Below are positions 26,351 through 35,693 of a stretch of DNA of 64,000 bases, in pieces; the stretch's first letter is position 1; each line of letters opens with the position of its first letter. The stretch comes from Paractinoplanes aksuensis (GTDB lineage Bacteria; Actinomycetota; Actinomycetes; Mycobacteriales; Micromonosporaceae). The translations under genes were made by a program, and so were the position numbers. Where the stretch lies: positions 1 through 64,000 of the forward strand of contig NZ_JAMYJR010000038.1 in NCBI RefSeq assembly GCF_024137025.1. The letters run 5' to 3'. The notes beneath the pieces are model-generated. The model ran no database searches. It was not told where the DNA came from and saw only the letters and a program-made list of their open reading frames with translations.

Positions 26351-26809
26351 CCCCTTGCCGGCCCGGACCAGGTCGTCGAGGACCTGCATGGTCTCCTCGA
26401 CCGGGGTGTCCGGGTCGAACCGGTGGATGTAGTAGACGTCGATGTAGTCGGTGCCCAGCCGGCGCAGTGAGGCGTCGGTCTGTTCCAGGATGGCCTTGCG
26501 AGAAAGGCCGCTGCCGCCCGGTCCGTCGTGCATCTTCCCGCTGACCTTGGTTGCCAGCACGATTTCTTCCCGCCGCGTGAACCGGCTGATCGCCCGCCCG
26601 ACGAACTCCTCCGACGTGCCACCCTGGTAGACGTTCGCGGTGTCCCAGAACGTCACACCCAGCTCGACGGCTTGCCGGAAGAAAGATGCTGCGGCGTCCT
26701 CATCCAAGGTCCACTGATGCATCCCGGCCGTGGCCTGGCCATAACTCATGCACCCGAGCCCGATGCGGCTCACCCTCAGCCCGGTCCGGCCCAGTCGCGT
26801 GAACTCCAT
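26348..26809 (-). pseudogene. Truncated aldo/keto reductase (N-terminal half)
   Basis: ATG 26809 has a perfect AGGAGG, so expression signals are intact. The protein reads MEFTRLGRTGLRVSRIGLGC, FFRQAVELGVTFWDTANVYQ (catalytic Asp and Tyr) and VLATKVSGKM (catalytic Lys), then DYIDVYYIHRFDP with the catalytic-tetrad His. It ends at VLDDLVRAGKG after 153 residues. Family members continue with K-V-R-Y-L-G-A-S and run to about 320 residues, so the substrate- and NADPH-phosphate-binding C-terminal half is missing. The break is at about 26350, where the sequence joins the neighbouring broken hypothetical gene. An NADPH-dependent activity is not expected. Confidence 0.85.
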
Positions 26810-27172
26810 CGCAGTTCCTCCTACATCAGCCAGCACGGCCTCACACGCGCTGTCGTCGGCGCGCGCCACGGCCATACCGCCCAGCCTCGCACGCAAAGCC
26901 GGACATCACCGGCAGAGCCCGGCCTCGGCTCGGAGCCGCGCGGGCCGGGTGGGTCCGGAACCGGCGGACACAAGAAATGGCCGAAAGCCCCTGGGCCCCA
27001 AGATCACAAACAACGGGTACCCGAGCGGACGCACAAAGCCAGGGGACACGGCGTCGACCTGGCGGCTGTACGGTTCGGTTCGGTCTCGCCATGAAGCCGA
27101 CCGGCCGCCTGAGCGACGTCCTCGTCCACCACCCGCCTTCGCGAGCCGCCCGGGCGACATTCAGCAAGATCC
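26810..27172. other. Intergenic region between the AKR remnant and AfsR-like gene 2
   Basis: No supported gene lies in this 363-base stretch. It holds the ribosome-binding site of the truncated reductase at its left edge and ends at the stop codon of the second AfsR-like gene. No tRNA-like cloverleaf was found on reading. Confidence 0.4.
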
Positions 27173-30061
27173 TCAACCGTCGATCTTTACCGCCTTTTCG
27201 AGCCTGGCCAGGCGGAGCTTCACATCGGCCGTGTAGGGAAGGCGCCGATGGTCGAGCAGGCCGAGAGCTTCCTGCCAGGCCGCCCGGGCGCCGGCCCGAT
27301 CGCCCAATGCCAGAGCGGTGTCGCCGACGGCGATGAGGCACTCGATGATGTTCGTCAGCCATCCGACGCGTCGGGAGATGTCGAGCGTCAACTTCCATTC
27401 GGCCAGTGAAGCGACCAGATCCCCGGTGGCGCTGTAGTACTCTGCCAGCCCCCAGCGGCATCCGCCTTGTCCCCTGAGATCCTGGTGTTCCTCAGCGATC
27501 CGCAGTCCTTGGTGGAGAATCTCGAAGGCTTTGTCGTGCTGGTCCATCTCGATGTACGCCGAGCCCAGCATCGTCAAGTCGTTGACCTGCTCGGTTGAGC
27601 TCCCGGCCCGCCTCGCCATGTGCAGGGCACGTTCCAAGTAGGTGACGGTGGAGGAAAAATTCTTCCGGGCGAGACCGATCATTCCAAGATTGCGATACAC
27701 CACCGACTGTTCCCCGAGACATCCGAGTCGGCTGAACAACTCCAGAGCCTCATGAAGATGACGCTCGGCGGCATCGTTGTCGCCCAACAGGTGCAGGGCG
27801 CCGGCCAAGCCGCGAGACATGTGGGCCCGGCCGAAGTCGTCCCCGGCCCGGGTGACTGCGTACAGACACGCTCGGGTCAGGCCGGCCCAGTCGTGTGCCG
27901 CGCCTTCGTTCTGCCAGAACTGCATCAGGCTGAGGACCAGCTGCCAGGCCTCAGTGGCATCACCGTCGTCGAGCCGATACTGCACTACCGCTTTGAGTAC
28001 GGGCCAGTTCACGGTGAACCACGCCATGGCCGCCGCGGGAGTGCTCAGCTCCGTGACGACTACAGCACCGGTCACCTCGGGCGGGTCGATGCCAACCGTG
28101 GGGTTCAGATTGCGATTGGCTGCGTGGGCGGTCCGTCGGTAATGGTCGACGAGGCGGCGGACGGCCTGGCGGCGATCCTGCTCGTCCTCGTGGCGGTGCA
28201 CGAGTTCCTGGGCGTAGGCACGGACCAAGTCATGGGTGCTGAACCGGCCGGGGGAGTGTTCGGTGAGCAGGCCGGTGCGCACCAGTTGGCCGATCAGCCG
28301 CCGGGCGTCGGGCGTCGGTGCGCCGATGAGGCTGGCGATTGCCGGGATGGTGAGGTCGGGTCCGAGTTGGAGGGCCAGGAGGCGGAACAGGTGGGCGGCG
28401 TCGGGGGAGAGCAGCAGGTAGGACCAGGAGAAGATGGCGCGGAGGTTGTTGTCCAGGTCGTCGCCCATGAAGCCGTCGAGGCTTCCGTGCTCGGCCCGGA
28501 GTTCCTCAGCGATGTCGCTCATCCGGTGGTCGGGGTGCGCCAGTGCTCGTCCGGCGACGACGGCCAGGGCCAGGGGGAGGCGGCCGCAGCGTTCGATGAT
28601 CTCGTCGGTGGCCTCGGGGTCGGCCGAGGTGCGGGCGCCCAGCCGGGTGGCGAGAAAATCGCGGGCTTCTTTCAGGGTGAGTACGCCGAGGGTGAGGAGG
28701 TGGGCGCTGTGGGTGGTGGCCAGGCCGGTGAGGCGGAGCCGGCTGGTGATCAGGACGAGGCAGCCGGGTGTGCCGGGCAGCAGGGGGCGTACCTGGTCGG
28801 CGTTGCGGGCGTTGTCGAGGACGATGAGGATCCGCCGGCCGGCGAGGATGGAGCGGTAGAGTCCGGCGCGGGCGAAGTCGCTGACGGGGATGTCGGAGTC
28901 GGGGATGCCGAGGGCGTTGAGGAAGCCTTGGAGGGCTTCGGCTGGTGGCATGACTGCTGGTTCGGGGTCGAAGCCGTGCAGGTCGACGTAGAGCTGGCCG
29001 TCGGGGTAGTTGGTGGCGAGTTGGTGGGCCAGGTGGATGGCCAGGGTGGTTTTGCCGATGCCGGGGATGCCGTCGATGGACAACACCGGCGTGGCTTCCT
29101 GAGCCGGTAGGGCCTGGTCGATGAGATCCAGGGCGTGGCTTCGAGCCTCGTCACGGCCGGTGAAGTAGCCGAGGTCAGCCGGGAGCTGAGCAGGCAGCAC
29201 CCGTGGCGCCGACGGCTTCGGCGCCGGCACTGCGGTCGGTGCCGGATCGGTCGGTGTATCAAGCCGCACGGGTCGGGTGCCGTTCGCTCGCAGCACCATC
29301 TGGTAGGCCGTCTTGAGCTCGTCACGCGGATCCACACCCAGGTCCTCGGCGAGCCGGTGGCGTACGTCCTGGTACAACGCGATCGCCTCGGCCTGATGAC
29401 CGTCGGCGGACAGGGCGAGAAGCAGTTGCGCTTGCAGGGCCTCGTCCCATGGTCGTACCTCCGCCATGTGGCGCAGCACGGGCAGCAGACCTCTGACGTC
29501 GTTCCGTCGTAGTCCGAGGTCGGTCGCCTCGCGAGCCAGGTCGGCGCATTCATGGTCGACGACGGTGAACACCAGGTGGTCGGATGCCCCGAGCTCGGCC
29601 GCGCCCGCGCACGGCCCTCGCCACAGGGCGAGCGCGTCCTGGTAGAGCGACAGCGCCTCGCCGTCGTGTCCGGACTCCGCCGCCGATCGAGCCCGGGCGG
29701 TCAGCGTACGCATCCTCAGCAGGTCCAGCTGGTCGGCCTCGAACGTCATCCGGTAGCCGTTGGCGTCACCCTGCAGCCAGCGACCAGCCGCACGAGCCGG
29801 CAGGTCCGGCTCGAGCATGCGGCGCAGGGCGCCGATGTAGCGGTGGAGGACGTTCACGGCACTCGATGGCGGATGCTGGCCCCACAAGACCTCGACGATG
29901 CCGCTCAGGCTGACAGGCCGGCCCGCCGCGGCCAACAACAGCGCCAGAATGAGCCGCTGCTGCCGGGGGCCCAGGTCCAGCTCCCCGCCCGGCCGCCGGA
30001 CCTGCACCGGACCGAGCACGCTGAAAGACAACGAGATGGCTCCGCCATCGCCCACAGTCAC
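27173..30061 (-). CDS. AfsR/SARP-family transcriptional regulator with NB-ARC and TPR domains (copy 2)
   Basis: The 962-residue protein starts at GTG 30061 with GAGAGG eight bases upstream. Domain order is the same as in copy 1: winged helix (about 12-95), BTAD (about 100-255), NB-ARC with Walker A GIPGIGKTT (Lys337), and TPR-like C-terminus (about 680-950). Outside the identical 834-bp tract the two proteins are clearly diverged, most of all in the TPR sensor part and the interdomain linker (about 255-310). They probably answer different signals while sharing the same ATPase. The start lies 234 bases upstream of the divergent liv operon, so this regulator may control that operon. That is inferred from position only. 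Confidence 0.95.
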   Translation of the reverse strand: MTVGDGGAISLSFSVLGPVQVRRPGGELDLGPRQQRLILALLLAAAGRPVSLSGIVEVLWGQHPPSSAVNVLHRYIGALRRMLEPDLPARAAGRWLQGDANGYRMTFEADQLDLLRMRTLTARARSAAESGHDGEALSLYQDALALWRGPCAGAAELGASDHLVFTVVDHECADLAREATDLGLRRNDVRGLLPVLRHMAEVRPWDEALQAQLLLALSADGHQAEAIALYQDVRHRLAEDLGVDPRDELKTAYQMVLRANGTRPVRLDTPTDPAPTAVPAPKPSAPRVLPAQLPADLGYFTGRDEARSHALDLIDQALPAQEATPVLSIDGIPGIGKTTLAIHLAHQLATNYPDGQLYVDLHGFDPEPAVMPPAEALQGFLNALGIPDSDIPVSDFARAGLYRSILAGRRILIVLDNARNADQVRPLLPGTPGCLVLITSRLRLTGLATTHSAHLLTLGVLTLKEARDFLATRLGARTSADPEATDEIIERCGRLPLALAVVAGRALAHPDHRMSDIAEELRAEHGSLDGFMGDDLDNNLRAIFSWSYLLLSPDAAHLFRLLALQLGPDLTIPAIASLIGAPTPDARRLIGQLVRTGLLTEHSPGRFSTHDLVRAYAQELVHRHEDEQDRRQAVRRLVDHYRRTAHAANRNLNPTVGIDPPEVTGAVVVTELSTPAAAMAWFTVNWPVLKAVVQYRLDDGDATEAWQLVLSLMQFWQNEGAAHDWAGLTRACLYAVTRAGDDFGRAHMSRGLAGALHLLGDNDAAERHLHEALELFSRLGCLGEQSVVYRNLGMIGLARKNFSSTVTYLERALHMARRAGSSTEQVNDLTMLGSAYIEMDQHDKAFEILHQGLRIAEEHQDLRGQGGCRWGLAEYYSATGDLVASLAEWKLTLDISRRVGWLTNIIECLIAVGDTALALGDRAGARAAWQEALGLLDHRRLPYTADVKLRLARLEKAVKIDG
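28256..29089. repeat. 834-bp identical direct repeat, copy 2 (within AfsR-like gene 2)
   Basis: This is the partner of 23953-24786, with the same orientation and the same reading frame in the host gene. The identity ends sharply at GTGTTCGG on the left and CACCGG on the right. Confidence 0.9.
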
Positions 30062-30295
30062 GAAAGCAACCTCTCCAGCAACTCCAGCGAAACGATCGGG
30101 GAACCACTCCTTCGCTCGCCCTGGGCAACGCCGGACCGATCAACGGCGACGCCTCGGACTGGGAGCCTAGCAAAAGATCGGTCGCACTATTTATGTCCGG
30201 ATCGCGCTATCGAATCGAGAGCAACGTCACGCTCAGTGAACGCCGTCCGGACCGAGGCGTCTGATCCGGTGACAGGGCCGACGAGGGGGCGACGG

Positions 30296-31168
30296 ATGGA
30301 ACACATACCGGGTTACGTGCTGATCGGCCTGTCCACCGGAACCACCTATGCCGTCATCGGTCTCGGGATCGCCCTGGTCTATCAGGTCAGTGGCATCATC
30401 AACTTCGCTCAGGGTGACTTTGTCATGCTCGGCGGACTCACGTTCGCGTTCACTGCGGAACAGGGCGCGCACCCCGTTGTGGCCGCTGCTCTGGCCCTGA
30501 CCGTGACGGCCGGCTGCGGGGCGGCCCTGCACCTGGCCGTGCTCGCACCGGCCCGAGACGCGGGGCACGACCGCCTCATCGTGCTCACCATCGGTGCGTC
30601 CATCCTCATCCAGGGGTCGGCCGTGCTTGTCTTCGGCGCCGACCAGCACTTCGCCGCCCCGTTCGGCGGCGATCGTCAGTTCCAGGCGTTCGGCGTGAGC
30701 ATCTCCGCTCAGTATCTGTGGTGTGCTGCCGCCGCCGCCGCTGTCGCGGCGGCCGTCTGGGCGCTGCTCTCCCGATCGCAGACGGGCCGGGCCATGCGGG
30801 CGGTCGCCGCCGATCGGGAGACCGCCCGGTTGATGGGCATCGCGCCGCTGCGTATGGGGCTGATCGCCCTGCTGCTGGCGGCGGTGCTGGCGGGCATCGG
30901 CGGTGTCGTGCTGGCGCCCATTCAACCGCCGGACGCCACGGCCGGGGTGCCACTGGGGCTCAAAGGGTTCACCGCGGCCGTGCTCGGCGGATTGACCTCT
31001 CCGCTGGGGGCGATCGCCGGCGGTCTCGTGGTGGGGGTGGTCGAGGCCGTGGTGACCGGGCTGGTGAGCAGCGGCTATCGCGACACGATCGTGTACGGCC
31101 TGCTGGTCGCCGTCCTGCTGGTGCGCCCGGGCGGCCTGCTGATCGCGGCCGTACGGGAGCGCTTGTGA
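30296..31168 (+). CDS. livH: Branched-chain amino acid ABC transporter permease, LivH type
   Basis: ATG 30296 (MEHIPGYVLIGLSTGTTYAV) follows GAGGGGG. The 290-residue protein is nearly all hydrophobic, with about eight membrane segments, and carries the LivH signature GIINFAQGDFVMLG at about 40-53. It forms the membrane channel with LivM. The stop overlaps the livM GTG (GTGA), so translation is coupled. It is the first gene of a five-gene operon oriented away from the AfsR-like gene. Confidence 0.95.
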   Translation: MEHIPGYVLIGLSTGTTYAVIGLGIALVYQVSGIINFAQGDFVMLGGLTFAFTAEQGAHPVVAAALALTVTAGCGAALHLAVLAPARDAGHDRLIVLTIGASILIQGSAVLVFGADQHFAAPFGGDRQFQAFGVSISAQYLWCAAAAAAVAAAVWALLSRSQTGRAMRAVAADRETARLMGIAPLRMGLIALLLAAVLAGIGGVVLAPIQPPDATAGVPLGLKGFTAAVLGGLTSPLGAIAGGLVVGVVEAVVTGLVSSGYRDTIVYGLLVAVLLVRPGGLLIAAVRERL

Positions 31169-32133
31169 CCGCCCGGTTCCGGCCGGTCGCCGGGTACATG
31201 GTCTTTGTCGCGGTGCTGCTGACGGTGCCGGCCGTCTTCACCCGGGTGCCGTTCTACACGCTGTCGACCGCGGTGCTGATGGTTCTGCTCGCGATCGGTG
31301 CGCTCGGCTTGGTGCCGCTGACCGGTCTGGCCCGGCAGGTGTCCATCGGGCAAGCTGCGTTCTACGGCATCGGCGGGTACACCTCGGCGGTCCTCACCGT
31401 GCGCTACCACGTCGATCCGTGGTGGGGCCTGCTGGCCGGCGTCGTCCTCGCCGCCGCGGTGGCCTGGAGCCTCGGCGCCGTCATCTTCCGGGCTCAGGGG
31501 CACTACCTCTCGCTGGCGACGCTCGCCTTCGGCCTGGCCGTGGCCGCGCTGGTGAACGAGCTTCCGGTGACCGGCCGCAACGCCGGCATCAGCGGCCTGC
31601 CTCCCCTCCGCATCCTCGGCGCCAGTCTGACCACCGACCTGCCGTTCTACTGGCTCTGTGCCGGCCTTCTGCTGGTCGCCACAGTCGCCGTCCACCTGCT
31701 GCTCCGGTCGCCCGTGGGTTCGGCGCTCACGGCGGCGGGCGACAGTCCGATCGCTGCGGCCGCCGCCGGAATCGACATCTCCGCCCTGCGGCGCACCGCC
31801 TTCGTCGTTTCCGCTGTGCTGGCGTCGGTCGCGGGCAGCGGCTACGCCCACTGGTTCCGCTACGTGGACCCCAGCATGCTGGGCCTGCTCAACTCGGTGC
31901 AGCTGCTCATCATCATCACCGTCGGCGGCCGGGAAAGCGTCTGGGGCGCCCCGCTGGGCGCGTTCACCGTGGTCACCCTGGCCGAGGTGGTGCGGGGACG
32001 TCTGCCCGGCTCGGAAGCGGGGGCCGAGCTCACCGCGTACGGCGTCGTGCTGGTCCTGAGTCTGTTGCTGCTGCCGCGAGGCTTGGCCGGTCTACCCGCC
32101 GCCCTGCGCCGGCGCGCCAGGGGAGCCCGATGA
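31165..32133 (+). CDS. livM: Branched-chain amino acid ABC transporter permease, LivM type
   Basis: GTG 31165 overlaps the livH stop by four bases. The 322-residue membrane protein has about nine hydrophobic segments and the LivM landmarks GLARQVSIGQAAFYGIGGY (about 55-73) and, near the C-terminus, SVQLLIIITVGGRES. It pairs with LivH. A longer frame upstream lies inside livH and was rejected. Its TGA overlaps the livG ATG (ATGA). Confidence 0.95.
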   Translation: MTARFRPVAGYMVFVAVLLTVPAVFTRVPFYTLSTAVLMVLLAIGALGLVPLTGLARQVSIGQAAFYGIGGYTSAVLTVRYHVDPWWGLLAGVVLAAAVAWSLGAVIFRAQGHYLSLATLAFGLAVAALVNELPVTGRNAGISGLPPLRILGASLTTDLPFYWLCAGLLLVATVAVHLLLRSPVGSALTAAGDSPIAAAAAGIDISALRRTAFVVSAVLASVAGSGYAHWFRYVDPSMLGLLNSVQLLIIITVGGRESVWGAPLGAFTVVTLAEVVRGRLPGSEAGAELTAYGVVLVLSLLLLPRGLAGLPAALRRRARGAR

Positions 32134-32849
32134 GCCCGGCGGTGTTCGAGGTCCAGGACCTCACTGTGCGCTTCGGCGGTGTGACGGCGCTCGACGGGTT
32201 GAGCCTGCGCCACGACAGCGGGGGCGTGGTCGGGCTGATCGGCGCCAACGGCGCCGGCAAGACCACCTTCGTCAATGTCCTGTCCGGAGTCGTACGTCCG
32301 GCCCGGGGCCGCGCGTTTCTCGACGGTCGCGATCTGACCGGGCTGGCCGCTCATAAGATCGCTCGTGCCGGGCTGACTCGAACCTTCCAGAATTTGCGTC
32401 TGTTCGGCTCGCTCACCGTGCTCGATCACCTGCTGGTGCCGTACGGCGCCCGGAACCACGGCCGGCAGCGTGCGCTCGCTCTGCTCGCCGAGGTTGGTCT
32501 GGCCGGCACGGAGTCTCGTCGCCCGGCCGAGTTGGCCTACGGCGAGCAGCGCCGCCTCGAACTGGCCCGCGCGCTGGCCCTCGACCCGCGCATCGTGCTG
32601 CTGGACGAGCCGCTCGCCGGGCTGGCCGGCAGTGAGAGCGACGAACTCCTGAGCCTGTTCGGCCGGTTGCGGGACGGCGGCACCACGTTGCTGCTGATCG
32701 AGCACGACGTACCCAGCGTCCTGCGGATCAGCGACCGCGTCCTGGTGCTCGACCGCGGCCGGCTGCTGGCCGACGGCACCCCGGCCGAGGTGGCGTCCGA
32801 TCCCGAGGTGCGGCAGGCCTACCTGGGGGACGACGATGTCCGGGACTGA
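32130..32849 (+). CDS. livG: Branched-chain amino acid ABC transporter ATPase, LivG type
   Basis: ATG 32130 overlaps livM by four bases. The 239-residue ATPase has Walker A GANGAGKTTF (about 38-47), signature LAYGEQRRLELARAL (about 140), Walker B IVLLDEPLAGL (about 159) and switch His in LLLIEHDV. The Y-G-E-Q form of the signature motif is characteristic of LivG, while LivF has S-G-G-E-Q. It energises import by LivHM. The next gene starts inside its last 14 bases. Confidence 0.96.
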   Translation: MSPAVFEVQDLTVRFGGVTALDGLSLRHDSGGVVGLIGANGAGKTTFVNVLSGVVRPARGRAFLDGRDLTGLAAHKIARAGLTRTFQNLRLFGSLTVLDHLLVPYGARNHGRQRALALLAEVGLAGTESRRPAELAYGEQRRLELARALALDPRIVLLDEPLAGLAGSESDELLSLFGRLRDGGTTLLLIEHDVPSVLRISDRVLVLDRGRLLADGTPAEVASDPEVRQAYLGDDDVRD

Positions 32850-33579
32850 TCTGCTGGAACTGTCCGGGCTGGTCGCCGGGTACGGACGGATCGAGGCGTT
32901 GCACGGCGTCAGCCTCACCGTGCGCGCGGGTGAGGTGGTCTGCCTCATCGGCCGCAACGGCGCTGGCAAGTCCACGCTGCTCAAGACGGTGGCCGGCCTG
33001 ATCCGCCCGACCGGTGGGCGGGTGCTGCTGCGTGGTGAGGACATCAGCGGTCGCCCGATGCCGTGGCGGACCCGAGCCGGCGTGGCCCTGGTGCCCGAGG
33101 GGCGTCGCGTGTTCGCTCCGATATCCGTGCACGACAACCTGTTGCTCGGCGGGTACGGCCGTGCCCGTAAGGCGATCGCCGCCGGCCTGGACGACATCTA
33201 CGCGCGTTTTCCGCGGCTGGCTGAGCGTCGCGGTCAGCCGGCCGGCACGTTGTCCGGCGGCGAGCAGCAGATGCTCGCGATCGGCCGTGCGTTGATGGCA
33301 GCGCCGTCAGTCATCCTGCTCGACGAACCCTCGCTCGGGCTCGCCCCGCGCATCGTCGGCGAGGTCGGCGACATCATCGCCGGCCTCGCTGGTGCGGAGG
33401 CCGGCGTCCTTCTGGTCGAACAGGACGCGGCGGTCGCCTTCCGGCTCGCGGACCGCGGCTATCTGCTGGACCGCGGGCACATCATCACCTCCGGGCCGGC
33501 CGCGACGCTGCGCAACGACGCGCGCGTGCGTTCGGCCTACCTCGGGGCCATTCCCGCTCCGGGCGAACAACACCACTAG
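32836..33579 (+). CDS. livF: Branched-chain amino acid ABC transporter ATPase, LivF type
   Basis: ATG 32836 overlaps livG by 14 bases. The 247-residue ATPase has Walker A GRNGAGKSTL (about 39-48), LivF-specific VALVPEGRRVF (about 83), signature LSGGEQQMLAIGRAL (about 139) and Walker B VILLDEPSLGL. It forms the heterodimeric ATPase with LivG. An AGGAG box just after its end serves the next gene. Confidence 0.96.
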   Translation: MSGTDLLELSGLVAGYGRIEALHGVSLTVRAGEVVCLIGRNGAGKSTLLKTVAGLIRPTGGRVLLRGEDISGRPMPWRTRAGVALVPEGRRVFAPISVHDNLLLGGYGRARKAIAAGLDDIYARFPRLAERRGQPAGTLSGGEQQMLAIGRALMAAPSVILLDEPSLGLAPRIVGEVGDIIAGLAGAEAGVLLVEQDAAVAFRLADRGYLLDRGHIITSGPAATLRNDARVRSAYLGAIPAPGEQHH

Positions 33580-33590
33580 GAGAAACTCAA

Positions 33591-34757
33591 GTGCGACTAC
33601 GTGGCCTCCTGCCGCTCGTTCTGACCGCGGCCACCCTGGCCGCTGCGGCGGGCTGTGCGGCTGACGAGACCCAGGCCGGTTCGGGCGAGGAGATCGTCGT
33701 CGGCGCCAGTCTGGAGCTGTCCGGGCCGACGGCCTCGATCGGCACGGCCTATCAGAAGGCCCTCGAACTCAAGGCCGACCAGCTCAACCAGTCGGGGACG
33801 CTCGGCGGCCGCCGGATCAAGTTGGTCGTGCGCGACAACCGGACGGACAACAACACCTCGGTCACCAACGTCAACGCCCTCATCAAGAACGAGAAGGCGG
33901 ACGCTCTGATCGTCGGCGCGTGCAGCGCCTGCGGTCTGGCCGCCGTCCCCGCCATCACCGAGAACAAGGTGCCCGCCATCGCGCTGGCCTCGGCCAGTGC
34001 CCTGACCGCTCCGGTCGCCGAGCGGGCGTACGTGTTCAAGATCTCGCCCAACCCCGCGCAGGACGCCGACGTCATCGTGGCCGAGCTCAAGCGCAGGAGC
34101 GTCGGCCGGGTCGGTCTCATCTCGGTCAACAACGTCTACGGCCAGGACGGGCAGAAGTCGGTCACCGAGGCGGCCGGTAAGGCCGCGATCCGCGTCGTGG
34201 CGGCCGAGCAGTTCGGTCAGGCCGACACGAGCGTGACGGTCCAGGTCTCGAAGGTCGTCGCGGCCAAGCCGGAGGCCGTCGTCGTCTGGGCTGTCTCGCC
34301 GGCGGCCGGCACAGTGGTCAAAGCCCTGCGGGACGCCCGGTACCCGGGCGAGATCTACCTGGACGCCGGGGCTGGGGCCGAGCTGTTCATCAAGGGAGCC
34401 GGAGCGGCTGCCGAAGGCACCCACATGGTGTTCCCCAAGGTGCTGGCCACCGAGGACATCGACACCGGCACGCCGGCCGGGAAGGCCCGCAAGGCGTGGG
34501 TCGAGGCCTACCAGAAGGCCAACGGCGACTATTCCGGATTCGCCTCCTTCGCCGCGGACGCCCTGCAGTCGATCGCCGACGCGGTGGGCCGGGCCGGCGG
34601 CACGGACGGGCCGACGCTCCGGGACGAGCTCGAGAAGGGGCAGATCGACGGCGTCAGCGGCCCGCTGCGGTTCAGCGCCGAGGAGCACTCGGGCCTGCAG
34701 CCGGCCGCCCTCGGCATCCTGACGGTGAAGCAGGGCCGCTGGACGCTCGCCGACTGA
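33591..34757 (+). CDS. livK: Branched-chain amino acid-type substrate-binding lipoprotein (LivJ/K family)
   Basis: GTG 33591 follows AGGAGAAAC. The 388-residue precursor has a lipoprotein signal peptide with lipobox AAGC (Cys22). The mature periplasmic-binding-type protein has GEEIVVGASLELSGPTASIG at about 32-50 and the two-lobed peripla_BP_6 layout (VGLISVNNVYGQDG at about 178). Two adjacent cysteines in GACSAC near residue 106 are unusual for the family and may form a disulfide or simply be local divergence. The family binds amino acids, amides or urea. The exact ligand cannot be read from the sequence. It completes the importer operon. Confidence 0.93.
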   Translation: MRLRGLLPLVLTAATLAAAAGCAADETQAGSGEEIVVGASLELSGPTASIGTAYQKALELKADQLNQSGTLGGRRIKLVVRDNRTDNNTSVTNVNALIKNEKADALIVGACSACGLAAVPAITENKVPAIALASASALTAPVAERAYVFKISPNPAQDADVIVAELKRRSVGRVGLISVNNVYGQDGQKSVTEAAGKAAIRVVAAEQFGQADTSVTVQVSKVVAAKPEAVVVWAVSPAAGTVVKALRDARYPGEIYLDAGAGAELFIKGAGAAAEGTHMVFPKVLATEDIDTGTPAGKARKAWVEAYQKANGDYSGFASFAADALQSIADAVGRAGGTDGPTLRDELEKGQIDGVSGPLRFSAEEHSGLQPAALGILTVKQGRWTLAD

Positions 34758-34772
34758 ATCCGGTCGTTCTGC

Positions 34773-34808
34773 GCGAGCACCTCCCGTCCTGGCGTGGAAG
34801 GTGCTCGC
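34773..34808. terminator. Bidirectional hairpin between the liv operon and a convergent gene
   Basis: A perfect 10-bp stem, GCGAGCACCT (34773-34782) with AGGTGCTCGC (34799-34808), encloses a 16-base loop. It lies 16 bases after the liv stop and 23 bases after the end of the convergent gene, so it can serve both. There is no T-run. Confidence 0.65.
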
Positions 34809-34830
34809 TGCTCAGGGTCTTACCTGGGCG

Positions 34831-35193
34831 TCAACACGAGTAGGCCGAAGGGCTGCTCGTCGTGCCCGAGGTGCACAGTCCGGCACCGGGCACGATGTCG
34901 ACCCGGGCCGTGGTGATGTACCTCGAACCTCCGTACAGGGCCACATTGAGCACGAGCGACGGGTTGGGCCCCCAAGGCTGCCAGTTGTGTCGCTTGCATT
35001 CCCCCCGGGGGACGTCGAGGGCACCTCCCTGCCAGCTGGCCAAGGTCCGGTAGTTCGTCGACGAGCAGACCTTCAGTTCGAAGGGGGTCGCGGCGGCGGC
35101 CGGACTGACCGTCCCCAGCGTGAGGGCGCCGGCTGCCGCCATGGCCAAGGCCAGGGCCGTGCTCAGGCGTGTCTTGATCGAAAGCTTCACCAT
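34831..35193 (-). CDS. Small secreted four-cysteine protein (120 aa)
   Basis: ATG 35193 follows a strong AGAAGGAGGT box. Residues 1-35 form a Sec signal peptide (LSIKTRLSTALALAM core, cleavage near SPAAAA). The mature part of about 85 residues has four cysteines (KVCSS, GECKR, GLCTS, YSC), allowing two disulfides, and a beta-rich sequence with WQGGALDVPRGEC and ARVDIVPGAGLC. I do not recognise a family. The look is that of a small secreted inhibitor or lectin-like protein. It sits alone with its own promoter region of 500 bases. Confidence 0.8.
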   Translation of the reverse strand: MVKLSIKTRLSTALALAMAAAGALTLGTVSPAAAATPFELKVCSSTNYRTLASWQGGALDVPRGECKRHNWQPWGPNPSLVLNVALYGGSRYITTARVDIVPGAGLCTSGTTSSPSAYSC

Positions 35194-35693
35194 TACCTCC
35201 TTCTGCCGGATCCGAGAATCGTTCTCGGCCGACTGTGCTGATTGGACACTGCGCACGACGTCCTGAGCAGACGATGGTTCAGCTGAGAGGATTTCGGCGC
35301 GATGGCGGCGTGGGTGAGCGCGGCCCCGACGCCCGGCGCGTTGTCCGTCGCCGCACGGTCTTCTGCTTGATACGACTCGCGAAGCATGCGGATCCGCGAC
35401 CCGCCGGCCGTCGCATGCGCGCATTCGCCGGCACGCAGCGCGGAACCGGACGTTCAATTGGAAATACAACGTTAACCGGGGTAGTGCCGCTGGATGGGCG
35501 CGAAAATGCGCCGACCAGTTACGATGAATGACTCCGCCATGGTGTCGAATATCCCACACTGATCCGAGTTGCCGCGCTTACGGAAGAGGCCGTTAGATGT
35601 CTGAGCGCCGGCCGGCATCGCGGCCCGCGATTCAGCGTTCCGCCATTTGGTGTGGTCTGACCCTCGCCGATCGGCGAATCAGGAGGGATTGTC
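35194..35693. other. 500-base divergent intergenic region
   Basis: This space separates two divergent genes for small secreted proteins. Shadow frames only. It is noticeably less GC-rich around 35455-35545 (for example GGAAATACAACGTTAACC), which fits promoter DNA, but no clear -10/-35 pair could be assigned. Confidence 0.4.

Noticed and set aside
26900..27100. Possible tRNA in the AT/GC-mixed stretch upstream of AfsR-like gene 2
   Set aside because: No acceptor/anticodon/T-arm combination with the required spacing and no GGTTCGAATCC-like T-loop could be drawn.
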